This document shows, in pieces, positions 1-11,535 of a stretch of DNA of 64,000 nt. How positions within the stretch are numbered: the stretch's first letter is position 1; each line of letters begins with the position of its first letter. The stretch lies in assembly GCA_030035585.1 (NCBI GenBank), contig CM057473.1, forward strand, positions 9,288,501 to 9,352,500, written 5' to 3'. This DNA is from Dugong dugon (taxonomy: Eukaryota > Chordata > Mammalia > Sirenia > Dugongidae). The notes under the pieces were generated by a model that worked only from the letters and a program-made list of their open reading frames with translations, was not told where the DNA came from and ran no database searches. The position numbers and the translations under genes were made by a program.

Positions 1-4
1 TCAT

Positions 5-46
5 TGTGTTAGACTGGGTTCTCTAGAGAAGCAAAATCAGTGAAGC

Positions 47-112
<66 letters not shown>

Positions 113-694
113 ATATATATATATATGTATATGTATATATATGTATATACAGAAATTGAAAGAGAGAGAGATTTATCTCAAGGAAATGGCTTATGTGGTT
201 GTAGAGGCTGGCAAGTCCCAAGTCTGTGGGTCAGGCTGGGGCCTTCTCCGGACTCACCTAGCTGCAGGAGCTGATGAACCTAAGATTGGCAGGTCAGATG
301 GCATGCTGCTGGCTCACAGGCTGTGAAAGCTGATGAATCTCAAGATCAGAAGGTAATACAGAAGGCTGCTGGTTCAAGTCCCAAGAACCTGAGGTCAGAG
401 GATGACGAGCCAGATGCAAGACCCAGGGAGAGCAAAAGCCAGTGGGCTTTGCCAGAATCTCCATATATATTGGATGCAGGCAACACCCCCAGGGAAACTC
501 CCCTTACAACTGACTGGCTGATCACATCAGATCACATCATGGAGGTGATTACATCACAAAATGGAGGATAACTATATCATTATGTAACTGCCAAATTACA
601 TCATTACATAACTGCCAAACTACAATATTACTTAACTGTCAAACCACTGAAAATCGTAGCCCAGCCAAGCTGACACACAACCTTTACCATCACA
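5..694 (-). mobile_element. Solo LTR, MaLR/ERVL-type
   Basis: Read on the minus strand this has the layout of a mammalian MaLR-like LTR: a TGTG-type start near 694, an AT-rich 3' part with a degenerate polyadenylation signal before the GA/GT/AT microsatellite, and a conserved end reading tctctagagaacccagtc. I recall close relatives in elephant. No internal retroviral coding sequence is attached, so it is a solo LTR or fragment. The segments at 270-315 and 327-375 look like diverged copies of each other. No clear target duplication is visible because the left flank is cut by the window edge. Confidence 0.65.
46..150. repeat. (AT)n(GT)n microsatellite
   Basis: Alternating AT, then about 18 GT units, then AT/GTAT units, lying inside the LTR near its polyadenylation end. 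Small reading frames across it encode only Cys-Val or Ile-Tyr runs and are not genes. Confidence 0.95.
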
Positions 695-980
695 GCCATG
701 CTAAGCCACATGCAGGTGGATCAAAAGTCTGGTTCAAAGAGAGAGAATGGAACGATGTTGAACCACAGACGGAAACAGTGGCAAGAGACTACACAGTATC
801 AAAGAGTCAGAGACAGACAGGCTGCTGTGGGTTGTGATAGCTTTTAAATTCTCAGTACCAGCTTTTATGAGGCCTGACTATATTTTATTTACTTAGATTC
901 TGTGAAACACTCCAGAACAAACCTCCCTTTCCTTAAGCATTTCTGTTCTTTGTAATTTAACCGTCCCTATGGTTATTGTC

Positions 981-1136
981 GGAGCCCTGGTGGCGCAGTG
1001 GTTAAGAATTCAACTGCTAACGGAAAGGCCAGTGGTTGGAATCTACTAGCAGCTCCTTGGAAACCCTATGGGGCAGTTCTGCTCTGTCCTATAGGGTTGC
1101 TATGAGTTGGAATTGACTGGACAGCAACGGGTTTTG
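981..1136 (+). mobile_element. AfroSINE (short form)
   Basis: Starts with the diagnostic ggagccctggtgg head containing a degenerate tRNA-type A box. It continues through the gctccttggaaaccctatgg core and ends in the RTE-like tail (gttgctatgag... gactggacagcaacgggtt). It is non-coding, transcribed by RNA polymerase III in known members, and mobilised in trans by an RTE LINE. First of three SINEs arranged head to tail. Confidence 0.93.
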
Positions 1137-1149
1137 TATGGTTAATGTA

Positions 1150-1360
1150 GGAGGCTTGGTGGTGCAATGGTTAAAATGCTCAGCTGGTAGCTAAAAAAAA
1201 AAAAGTCATTGGTTTGAACCTACCAACTGCTCCATGGGAGTAAGATGTGACAGTCTGCTTCCATAAAGATTTACAGCCTTGGAAACCCTATGGGACAGTT
1301 CTACTATAGCGTATAGAGTCGCTAGGAATCAGACTTGACTTGACAGCAGCTGGTTTTATG
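1150..1360 (+). mobile_element. AfroSINE (long-core form)
   Basis: Same head and tail as the neighbour, but carries the extra core block with agatgtgacagtctgcttcc that marks the longer subtype. An A run (about 1191-1204) sits inside the head. It begins 14 bases after the previous SINE ends. Confidence 0.9.
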
Positions 1361-1540
1361 GTTAACATGCTTGGCCGATAACCAATAGATTATCAATTGA
1401 GTCTATCCAGAGGCACCTTGGAAGAAAGGCCTGGCAATCTACCCCTGAAAAAATCAGCCATTGAAAACCCTATGGAGCACAGTTACACTCTGACACACAT
1501 CAGGTCACTGTGACTCAAAATCGACTCAGTGACAACTGGT
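1361..1540 (+). mobile_element. AfroSINE (RTE-5'UTR-core form), 5' truncated
   Basis: Lacks the ggagccctgg start and abuts the preceding copy. Its core (accttggaagaaaggcctgg, then a tcagccattgaaaaccctat block) is the variant resembling the 5' UTR of the RTE element. Ends in the usual agtgacaactggt tail. Confidence 0.82.
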
Positions 1541-2684
1541 ACCTAAAGAAAAGATATGATGAAAGACGCATTTGAAATTTTGCAAAATAAAGTTTAGGTA
1601 AGTGCGAGTTATAGTGGTAAAATGTTTTTATCACTAAGTAATTTTGATTCCTGTGGGGCCTTTGGAGGTTTGTTAAACAAAATCTTATCATTCATCCTGT
1701 TTTGTTTTTAATACTGCAGAAGTGAATTAATTAGATGCATTAAGATAGTGGCAGTGGATGTTAGAGTTCAGATGACTAACCAATATTAATTCAAGAACAG
1801 TTTACGTGTGGAAGGTAGAAGAAGGGGGCAGGAAGTGTGGGTCAGGACAAGGATGAGCGTAAGATGACACCAACTGATTACTATTGGATTGTCAAGAATA
1901 ATGATTATATTATCCCTCCTTAGTTTCTCCAAATATCTCTTTTGAACAGCCTGCAGTATACCAACGTACTATTGAAAGAAAATATTTAAGAACTCTCATC
2001 CCCTACCTGAACTGAAAGAGTCCAATATAATATCATTTGGTCTGGTACCAACGTATAGGGAACTACGTAACAATATGGTTCTTTCTTCTGAATCTACGTT
2101 TCAGTACTTGCCCTTCGTAAATTCAACCATAGCCTCACCACAGACTTGAATACCTGCTTCAGTCACTTTACTGAGACCCAGTCACCTGCCTAGCTCCCAT
2201 CTGCAGTATGTGGATCAAAAACGTGCACTAATTTGCCCTTCACCTTCCAGGGATTGGAGCCTTTTTAACCATAATTTCTATGCACTGGACCCTCAAGTAT
2301 GTGGCATAGAACATTAGATACAGCCTCAAACTTCAAAGTAACCCTCAACCCCGACTCTGTATTGCCCTTATTCCAAGTGTTAGAATTCCCCCATGATATC
2401 TTAAAACTCAAGTGCTGGTTATTATATTAGTCTCTGTTGATTAAAAAAAACAAAAAACGAAGACAAAAAAAGTGTTCTCTTGGCTTAGCTTTGGGATTAA
2501 ATAGCTCTTGAATAGTAGAAAGTTGCTTAAGTTTATTGGAATTCAGTTCCCAAATTTATAAAATATGTGAGTAACCCAGATCATTCAGATACTGCCATAC
2601 CAACAGAGTTGTCTATCCAGTGAATACCCGTTATAGCATAGAATTCTTTTTCCTTTCGCTACAGATAGTTGTTCTATCCTACTA
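1541..2684. other. Unassigned sequence
   Basis: AT-rich sequence with an A-rich patch near 2441-2470. I recognise no repeat, coding region or RNA gene in it. Confidence 0.5.
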
Positions 2685-2878
2685 AGTTGTCGTTGAGTAA
2701 ACTGCATGTGTGTCAGAGTAGAACTGTGTTCCGCAGAGTTTTTCAATGCCTGATTTTTTGGAAGTAGATCACCAGGCCTTTCTTCCAAGATGCTTCTGAG
2801 TGGACGCAAACCTCTCAACATTTTTTTTTTTTCGTTAACTGCTAATTGCATTAACAGTTTGCACTACCCAGGGATTCC
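2685..2878 (-). mobile_element. AfroSINE (RTE-5'UTR-core form)
   Basis: Reverse-oriented copy. The tail is near 2690 (gttgtcgttgagt), the core carries ggaagtagatcaccaggcct, and the head complement acccagggattcc is at the right. A T run (about 2821-2832) has expanded inside the head. Strongly diverged, so probably an older copy. Confidence 0.85.
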
Positions 2879-2904
2879 AGAGTGTGTCTAGCACCATGAT
2901 AAAA

Positions 2905-3150
2905 GTCTAACACTTTCTGAACATTTACCGTGGGTCAGACATTGTTCTAAGCACTAAAGATTTATTAATTCATTTACCATTGTTTTCACCTTGCCCATTT
3001 TGCATATGAGGAAACTGAGGGACAGAGAGATTAAATGACTTGCACATGGGTCACATAGTCAGGAAATAGAAGGGTCAAAATTGAAATCTAGGCTATTGGG
3101 CAACAGTATCCATGCTTCTCATCATTATAACACGTACTACCTCTCTCCTC
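2905..3150 (-). mobile_element. MIR SINE
   Basis: Contains the MIR core in reverse orientation: a gtgggtcagacattgttctaa 3' end shared with L2, a cccattttgcatatgaggaa block, gaaactgagggacagagaga, and a degraded tRNA-like B-box region. Ancient mammalian-wide SINE. Confidence 0.85.
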
Positions 3151-5869
3151 AACTGTTCTTATCTACTCTGTCTTGCTGCAGAGACATTGCTATGCTAACT
3201 TGAAGAATCCTGAGATAGCAGAGAAAGGTTATGGAAGGTTATAGAAGTAGAAAATAAGCTTGATTGTACTCCTATTGCATATATGTGTGTATGTATACAT
3301 CTTTCCTCTAATTATTAACAGAATGATGACAGGTATGAAAAAATGTTCTGGTTGATTTCATCTTAAGTTCTTTATCTTCATTTATTGAAATATTTAAGGA
3401 GACACTTCGGTGCAATTTCTTACACACATGTTAGATCTATTGTCATTTGCAGCCTAAATTTCTAATCCCTTTTTTTTCTGCCACGCCTAAATAGAAGTGA
3501 GTAATCATTTTTCTCTTAGACCTTTGTTAACCAAAAATAATCTTCTAAGCCAAAAAAAAATCCACACATCCAAGCTCTGCAAGCTGTATGCACTTTGGGT
3601 GGAGAAAACGTGGCCGCGTCATGTCTTGACTGGAACAACTGTACGGTTCTATTGGTATTTGTACGTGTCTCCCTGTTTGCTCAGATAAGAATCAGCTGTT
3701 GGAGATTTCAGAAATCTCTTATTCTGAAAGGTTATGTTCCTTAATTTGTTTTGAATCATATCATATTTATGTATGTATGCACAAACACATATACAGGCAG
3801 TAAGTAAATATTACTGAGTTATAATATTGGTTTAAATATTTATGTGAAATTGTCAGAAATGAAATTCAGATGTAGAAGAGACTTTTTTAAAATGAACTGT
3901 TACCCTCACATTTAATACATTTCAGAACTGAAGCCCAGAAAAGTTCAGTAGCTTTTCCAGCATTAAACAGCTAATGGGTCCCAAAGCAAGACAATAACAC
4001 ACAGTACATGACCAACCTCACATCATAGAGAGCCTGGCGCTTAGTAGGAAAGCAATACATTAGAAGTGTACTATTTCTTTGTCCAGTAAACTTCTTTCTT
4101 CACCTCTTTCTTAACCACAAACTAAATCAAGATTTCAAAACAGACCCAGAAACCAACCCCTGCCTCCAAAGAAGCTGGCCAAAAGTCATGGCAGTAACAG
4201 ATGTGCGGAGAGAGTAATAAGAATGTAAGCTTGAAGGACAGTGTCTTTACTGCACCAAATAGCTGGATGAAAAATGATGAAGAAAAAAACTGACCCAAAT
4301 TTCCAGATGTTTACTACAGATGTCCAAATAATTACATGAAAATGTAGTTTGTATTCTAATGTTTACATAACCAATATCTTTGAAAAACAAGTTTCTGTAA
4401 GTTGTAATAAATTGAGGCAAGTAAAGAAAACACTGACAAGCAAATGATATTTTGCTGACATTTTATCTATTTTTCCTTTTAAAGTACTTTATTTAACCTT
4501 ATATAGAAATAGGACTATATATGAGTCCGTGAACTAATTGCCTTATTTATCAGAAAAAAAAAAAAAATGATTTAGAAGAACTAAATGTCCCAGCATCCCA
4601 ATTTTGAAATATGTTGTTTCATTCATCATTCCACATAATTGTGATTACTAATCACCAGGAGAAAATTAGTCATTACCCAAGAGACATAATCTTTTTAAAC
4701 AAAATTATTTGAAAATAGAGTCATCTTAAAAAGACTTAAATTTACACAGTGTACCAAATCTTTAGACATAGATCTTTCCATAAAATATCTTGATGAAGAG
4801 ATTTCTCTAATAAATGAATGGGCATTTGCTTCAGTAATCGTGGAAATCAGTATACATAAAAATCAAAATATTATTGGCAAAATGTTATTGTTCAATTTCA
4901 ACAACTGAAAACATCCAATTCTTAGCCAATTAGAGTTGATTATATTTTCCTTTTTCTTCTGTTGCACAACCAGGTCATCAGGTACTAGTGGGCTTGTACT
5001 CTTGATGGTAAATACGGAGGAAAACTTTACACAGCCAGTTAAAGCTTGGTGTTGAGTGACACCAGTTGGATCAGTTAGAAATCTAGTAGCAGTCACTTGT
5101 GAACTCCAGCAATTAAGTCACGAGACACTAAGCTACAGTGCGTCCTTATTGCTCCTGTGTTCTCACAGACTCTGTAACAAATTAGGTGTTTTACATTGGG
5201 CAAGCAGTCACTTGGGATACCAAAGGCAATTTTACTTAGCTGAGTCAAGAAACCCCTATGCTAAGGCGCTCATTCACGCCAAGTTTTGTTGACTTGTTTT
5301 CCTTTGTTTTATAAAATAAAATAAAAATAATAATACGAAGAGGCTTTGAAAAGTAAGTAACTTATCCTAAGTCTTTATATTTCTTAACAAGAGTGGGATG
5401 AGAAAAAATCAAGTCTTCATCATTTCTCAGGATCAGTGTAATGGTTTGGATTTGCATCTAAGTTTACAAGTTAATATGAGTACAGTAAAAGAACTAATGA
5501 AAATCCCCAACGTAACTGAAACAGTATCTTTCCTAAATGCAAATATGACCGTGTGTAAACATTCCAACAGCTTTAAAACAAAATAATAACAGTAACAAAA
5601 ACACATTAGGGACAAGTAAATGCGATCGTTTGTAGAATGGTTACTTTAATAAATAGGTAAGACTGATTTTCAACAGTATTTAATGATAAATTGCAAAGCT
5701 GTATGAGAGACCTTGTTTTGGAAGTACAAGTAGTACTGTATCCTTACAGCAGCTGCAGATTTAGTCATTCACCTGGTTGTTTTTCCCCTATCCAATCTCC
5801 TTTCCTGATTAGCATATTTTAGCATTCACTATTATTTTAGTCAATGTAATCAAAATCACAAAATTCACT
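3151..5869. other. Unassigned AT-rich sequence with one weak MIR trace
   Basis: Mostly unrecognised. About 3900-3990 resembles a reverse MIR core (gaactgaagcccagaaaag... cagctaatgg). About 4029-4061 resembles a forward MIR/L2 3' end. An A run lies near 4554-4567. No coding region supported. Confidence 0.45.
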
Positions 5870-5881
5870 TCTGGCTCTATA

Positions 5882-6050
5882 AACAAAGAAAACACCAAAC
5901 CCATTGCCGTTAAGTCGATTCTGACTCACAGGGAACCTATAAGGCAGAGTAGAACTGCCCCATAGAGTTTCCAAAGATCGGCTGGTGGATTTGAACTGCT
6001 GACATTTTGGTTAGCAGCCAAGCTCTTAACCACTATGCCACCAGAGCTCC
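5882..6050 (-). mobile_element. AfroSINE with 12-bp TSD
   Basis: Complete reverse copy from the tail (aacccattgccgttaagtcg) to the head complement ccaccagagctcc. Flanked by the perfect direct repeat tctggctctata at 5870-5881 and 6051-6062, which fixes both ends of the insertion. Confidence 0.95.
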
Positions 6051-6062
6051 TCTGGCTCTATA

Positions 6063-7144
6063 GAGACATATAATTCAGTTATTTTGAACCAAACGCTTTC
6101 CTAAGCACAAACTAAAAACTGTTTTCAACAAATTTATTTACTTCAGAGATCCCCCAAACCCTTAAAATACCTTGATTGCATCAATAAAGTCCTTCAATAT
6201 ATACCGATTAGGATAAACGGGAGTTCTGGCATCATATAGATTAAAAAATCAAATGATTATATCAAGTCGGAGTGTTTTTATCCCACTTATTATCCTAATG
6301 TAAAAACAGTTCCTAAGTGGCAGAAACAAATTAGCTCTCTTAATATTGACCAGATATTCTAGAAATAACATTGTTTTCGAGTGTCTAAATGTACCTTGAG
6401 TTTTCTAAGGGTCAAGATTAGTCCAGTTTTCCCATCTTAGTTTTGAGACTTATCAATCCACTTCTGCATAATAGCAATAAGGGTAAGCCTGGGTTCTGGC
6501 ACCGCTGCTAGAACTTTGAAACATGTCAAAAGTTCACCTTGTCTCCGTGAACATTCTATGTATCTATTACCTTAATCAAACTCTTCTTGAAGATCTACTA
6601 GGTCACATGCTAGGAAGAAGGAAAGTGAGAGCAATATCAATTGTATTGGCCTAGATTATTTCTTCCACATGCCAAAAACAATGCCTGAAAAAAAAAATCC
6701 ATTGCGTATGATCACTTTTTCTTTCTTTCCTTTCTTTCTATCCTGTTGTTTTGTGTTGTTAAGTGACGAGTGGACTGTAGAAGCTACTTGTCAAAGCTAC
6801 TACCAGAGGTGTAAGTTCAGATCGGCATTCAAAATGCAGTACGTGCATTATTGTATCAAACTGTTTTGCAAAGCAGAGTAGAAGAACCTGAGAGGCAAGT
6901 CTCAGGACTGGTGATTTTTATCAGGAGAGAAGTGTCTCAAGACAGCAGATCCTAGTGCAGTGGAAGTGGATTATGCCAAGTCCTCGGTTTGAAGAGTTTT
7001 GAAGCTTCAGAAGGACAGGACACATACTGAGTGCTCTGAGCACTTTTGAAGAGAATTCTGTCCAATCAGGAAATACTTATATGTTGAACATAGATGTGTG
7101 TGTGTGTTTACATGTGCATGTGTATAAACACATACAAACTCCTA
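6063..7144. other. Unassigned sequence
   Basis: No repeat or gene recognised. Contains a pyrimidine tract (6715-6745) and a short TG run (about 7093-7107). Confidence 0.45.
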
Positions 7145-7830
7145 GCATATTCTATAGAACTGAGACAAAAATAAACAAAAAAGCTAAAGACTCTACCTTC
7201 TAAGAGTTCACAGTTCCTGGTTGGGTGGAAGGTATGTGAATAATTTACAAGACACTCCATGACTGAGATTCAAACAATGGAAACACACACACAAAAAAGG
7301 AATAATTAATTTTGATTTATGGAAAACAGAAACATTTAATAAAGTAGATCACAAGAGCCAGAGCAAGAGTATGACAATGCAAGCAAGCAAGCAAACAAAA
7401 AATAAGAAGAAACATACCAAGTAAAATTGCAAGGTATTGAAGATACTGTGACTGATCCAGAGACTGAAGTGAAAGGTATGTGAGGGGAGTGTGCAGAAAT
7501 GTGACCATAAAGGTTAGGCTTGAATTTTGAAGCTGATTGGACACTGTGTTGAACTTACACTTCATTGAGGAGGGTGAACAGGAACACTTACCATAGGTTT
7601 CTTGATCTCCTAGGGGTAGGATGTATCATAATGAGACGCTGAGTACAGAGCAGTACCTCTGGACAACCATAGAAGATGAATATATATGGGAGTGGAGGGG
7701 TGAGGGACAGAAAGGGACAGCAGATACCAAGGGCAAAAAGACAAGTGAAAATATTTCTACAATAGTTCAAATCACAAAAGGCAGCACTTGAACCTTGGCA
7801 ATGAATTGAACTAGAGATGAAAAAGAAACA
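7145..7830 (-). mobile_element. L2 LINE 3' region
   Basis: Antisense to the L2 3' end: an actctaccttctaagagttc block typical of the L2/MIR terminal region is at 7190-7215. The order continues to a match to the region encoding the end of the reverse transcriptase protein (attgcaataatccaggc-like motif near 7760). Highly diverged; no open frame. Confidence 0.55.
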
Positions 7831-7846
7831 CTTCAAAAAGAAGAGC

Positions 7847-8064
7847 CAAACAAACAAAGCCCAAAGCCATCACATCTATCCGATTTTGACTCACAGCAAC
7901 CCTATAGAAGAGACTAGGGTTTCCATGGCCCCATAGTGTTTCCAAGTAAACCTTTACAGAAGCAGACTGCCACATCTTTCTCCCACAGAGCAGCTGGTGG
8001 GTTTGCACTGCCAACCTTTTGGTTAACAGCCGAACGCTTTGACCATTGCACCACCAAGGTTCCT
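7847..8064 (-). mobile_element. AfroSINE (long-core form) with 11-bp TSD
   Basis: Reverse copy with the long core (gcagactgccacatctttct). Flanked by the direct repeat aaaagaagagc at 7836-7846 and 8065-8075. Confidence 0.94.
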
Positions 8065-8065
8065 A

Positions 8066-8650
8066 AAAGAAGAGCAGTCACTTAAAAGTACTGGGAGTTG
8101 GTTGATTTACCATGAGAGGCTATTAAAATATATTCCTATTTACTCTCTGGAACTAGCTCAGGTTAAACATTCTGTTAAAATATGGGCAGATTTCCTTTTA
8201 TTCCTAATAATAAATTATGAAACTGTGTTATTCTGACGAATTATCAGCCGCTATATACGTCAATAAACTACCTATGGAAATAAACACTTCTCTTTCTCAG
8301 TTTATAAATATTCAAATATGTTGCAATTGTATTCTGCAAATGCAATTTGGGGATCAACAGTGCTTTGCAAGGACAATGCAAATGATGAGCTTGGAATATA
8401 AACAGCATTTTCTCACGTGTGGAATTATTTCACAATCTGTAATCCAGTATGGACTATTCAGGGACAGCACACAAGAATGATAGCCTCATGTCAAGTTGGC
8501 AGATGACATATTAACATACCTAATGGATTCATTCTCAAAATAAAAGGAAACACAAAAGTGTGATCTTTGAAGTACATTCTTAAATTTTCTTTTTATTGCT
8601 GTCTCTTCAAATTTGATTAAACTTCACATTGAACTTAAATTTGCTTACTC
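8066..8650. other. Unassigned AT-rich sequence
   Basis: No repeat or gene recognised. The 87-codon frame near 8217-8480 has no recognisable domain. Confidence 0.45.
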
Positions 8651-8795
8651 AGTTGGTCATCAAGTACTTATTGAGTGTTTGCTGTATGCCAAATATTTCA
8701 TCACAGTCACCAAGAAGACACAGTCTGTGAGGCAGTCAGACAACGTAAACTAATTATTATAATGTCCAGTGAGATATACATATAAATAAAGTGGT
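8651..8795 (-). mobile_element. L2 LINE 3' end, part 1
   Basis: Reverse L2 terminal sequence (acttattgagtgtttgctgt... atgccaaatattt), cut by two SINEs and apparently resuming at 9141. Confidence 0.6.
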
Positions 8796-8985
8796 CATCA
8801 AATTAATTCCGGCTCATGGTGACCCCATGTGTGTCAGAGTACAACTATGCTCCATAATATTTTCTGTGGCTAATTTTTCAGAAGTAGATTGCCAGGTCTT
8901 TCTTTTGAGATGCCTCTGGGTAGACTCAAACAGCCAACCATTTGGTTAGCAGCTAAGCATTTCACTATCTGTATCACCCAGGGAC
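8796..8985 (-). mobile_element. AfroSINE (RTE-5'UTR-core form)
   Basis: Reverse copy with agaagtagattgccaggtct core and atcacccagggac head end. Sits inside the L2 remnant. Confidence 0.88.
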
Positions 8986-8997
8986 AATGATCTATAA

Positions 8998-9140
8998 TAA
9001 AACCCATTTCCATCGAGTTGATTCCGACTCATAGTGACCCTATAGGACAGAGTAGAACTGTCCCATTGGGTTTCCAAGGAGCAGCTGGTGGATTTGAACT
9101 GCCAACCTTTTGGTTAGCAGCCGTAGCTCTTAACCACTAG
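8998..9140 (-). mobile_element. AfroSINE, 5' truncated, with 9-bp TSD
   Basis: Reverse copy lacking the ggagccctggtgg start: it stops at the complement of agtggttaagagct. Flanked by gatctataa at 8989-8997 and 9141-9149, so the truncation happened during insertion. Confidence 0.92.
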
Positions 9141-9500
9141 GATCTATAACAGAGGGAACAAAACAATACAGGTAGCAGGAATGGTGGGTGGGGAGAAGGG
9201 AAGAAGTATTATTTTCCGCAGAAGGAAATGCGTTCATTCTTGAACTGAGCGTAAAAGACATTTATAAGTGATCAAGGAGAAAAAAGCGGAAGGAGGATTA
9301 TTTTTAGAGGTAGAGAGGTGTTAGAATGTATGACGAGTTAAGAGGAAGAGGAGGGAGTTTTCTATGGGGGAGAGAAGAGAACCAGAGCCTAAATGAAGGG
9401 AGATGAGGTTGCAGGTGAGGCAAACGAACATTATGAGTACAACTGGATTCTGAAAGTAACGGCTTTGTGGGAGACTGTATTGTAGGGTGAGAGTAGAAGA
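9141..9500 (-). mobile_element. L2 LINE 3' region, part 2
   Basis: Purine-rich sequence consistent with the continuation of the L2 copy that starts at 8651 (region equivalent to the L2 3' UTR, antisense). Alignment by eye is loose. Confidence 0.4.
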
Positions 9501-9933
9501 AATGAATTATAGTGTGTGGAAAAAATACACACACACACACATAAGTAAATTTCACTCACACTCATTGGTCAGCATGCTTAAGAATGATCGGTGATGGGCT
9601 AATGCCATAATTATCCACAAGGGGTTTGAACCTGGATATGTAGCCTCCAAAGTAAGGGAAAAGGCAAGAAAACCCCAAAGGAAACAGAATAAAGCCAATG
9701 AGGTAGAAGTGTCAGAGCATGTGGTGTAGGGCGATGGATGTGGGTGGCGGGCTGAAAGCCCTGCTCACCGCCTTCACAAATGCACACAACAGTTCTCCCT
9801 TCTGGAGTAAAATATTTTTCTGAGATCTCATGTATTCTGAGGTCTTTTCTTGATATTAGAACATTTCTCATCTGGGTGTTTGAAAGTAAGTTATGAAACG
9901 TTTATCTTCATGATACGTTGTCAAAGCATAGCA
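9501..9933. other. Unassigned sequence with short CA run
   Basis: A short (CA)n run lies at about 9527-9542. Nothing else recognised. Confidence 0.45.
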
Positions 9934-10080
9934 CTGTTACTCTTACTATTTATAGTGCAATTACTTTAGATATTGCTGTTGCTATAATGAGCACTATTAC
10001 TGTTACCATCACTGTTACTAACACTGCAATTATGGTTACACTTATAATTACGATTACCGTTATGATTACTGTTAGATGAT
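9934..10080. repeat. Imperfect NTTACN low-complexity tract
   Basis: About 150 bases made of drifting copies of short words such as gttact, attact, cattac and gttatg. Read in reverse it gives an Asn/Ser-rich pseudo-peptide. Probably a decayed short-period tandem repeat rather than coding sequence. Confidence 0.7.
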
Positions 10081-10679
10081 GTCCAGCCCCACTTCAGGAA
10101 CTTTGATTCATAGAGAACATGCCTGACTTCATAGTAATTTGCTCTCATTGAGAAGATTGCAATGTAACAAATGCACTTTTTGAAAATTTAGCTTCAAAAC
10201 AAAAATGCGATAGTGATGGAATAATCATATAACCTTTCCCAGTAGCTGCTCTGAAAAGAACAACAGGCACTTAGATGTATACATTCTGGTGAGTTTATTT
10301 TTTATATAGCCCATTTCTACACAGTTATCACAAAAATATTAGATTTTATTGCAACATCAACCTTTCAGCCTTTGGATTCTGGTGCTGGAAAGTAATACAG
10401 TATATATTATATTATGTTATGTTATATTATGTTATTGTATTCTGTTGCATCATTTTAAATAACTTCTTTGTATGTTTTAAAGACAATGGGTTTCCTAAAG
10501 ATAAGTTCAATAGCATATATTTTAAACATTCTGATAATGTCTGTGATTTTAAAGAAAAGAGAAATACAAAGTTATAAACAAAATGTGAAAAGAAAACGAT
10601 CTAGAGATCAAGAACTGTAATATTCAAATAAACACACCATTTTTAATTAAACTGGTATCACCTTAATGAATACAACTTT
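10081..10679. other. Unassigned AT-rich sequence
   Basis: Contains a TTATATTATG-type AT tract at about 10399-10440. No gene recognised. Confidence 0.45.
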
Positions 10680-10975
10680 ATTTCACTTAATATGAATATT
10701 TTAAGTCTTAAGTTTACTTCAACTCTTCTTTAAAAGCCTAACTTTTAATGATGCCATAGTTTCCCATCTTGAAGTCTATCTGATTATCTCTCTATTTCTG
10801 GACATTTAGGTTGTTTATGAAACAATTACCATAATATTATGAAGATCACCTTGGTGTATAAACGTATGTCGATATCTCTGATGATTTCTGTACTCTTATT
10901 TGTTAAAAGTGGAGTTATTAGATGACATAATTTGAAAAGTTTATAGAATTTCACCACATATTACATACATTACTG
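10680..10975. mobile_element. Old L1-type fragment
   Basis: Word order tctctatttctggacattta, ggttgtttatgaaacaatt, and later taaaagtggagttattagat follows the familiar terminal region of old mammalian L1 (L1M) copies. Strand relative to the L1 consensus not assigned. Confidence 0.5.
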
Positions 10976-11041
10976 TGGTCGGTATGATAATAAAAAAGTC
11001 AACTTGATAAATATAAAATAGCATTGTGTTGTTTTAATTTA

Positions 11042-11214
11042 AAACCTCTAGTGGCACAGTGGTTAAGAGCTCAGTTGCTGACCAAAAGTTTGGCAGTTCG
11101 AATCCACCAGCCGATCCGTGGACACCATTTAGGGCAGTTCTACTCTATCCTATAGGGTAGCTATGAGTCAGAATCGACTTGATGGCGTTAAGTTCGGTTT
11201 TTAGTTTTTTTTTT
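11042..11214 (+). mobile_element. AfroSINE with 10-bp TSD
   Basis: Head aaacctctagtggcacagtgg, standard short core, RTE-like tail and a T-rich end. Flanked by ttttaattta at 11032-11041 and 11215-11224. Confidence 0.93.
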
Positions 11215-11261
11215 TTTTAATTTATATTAATAAAGGGAAATATTTTCTGATGGTCAACCCA

Positions 11262-11535
11262 CCATATTGATTACAGACTTGGACTGGAGAACCAGAAGTC
11301 TGGATTCAAATCTCAGCTCTGCTACTAACTGGTTCTGTGACTTTGGGCACATTAATTAATCCCTTTGTGCCTGAGATTTTTTTTTTTCATCTCTATGATG
11401 TCGGGGATAAAATATTTTACCTACCCCGTGGGGTTGTTTAAGATGATCAAAACCTTTAATACAGATAAAATACTTAGAACAGGGATGGATGCTAAGGGAC
11501 CAGTAAATGCTAGCTATTACTATTTGATATCTGTT
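11262..11535 (+). mobile_element. MIR SINE, nearly full length
   Basis: Forward MIR: tRNA-like B-box region (ctggattcaaatctcagctc), actaactggttctgtgactttggg, ctacccc gtggggttgttt block and L2-type 3' end near 11475-11530. A T run has expanded at 11378-11388. Confidence 0.9.

Noticed and set aside
69..326. Cys-Val-rich small protein
   Set aside because: It translates a GT/AT microsatellite inside an LTR.
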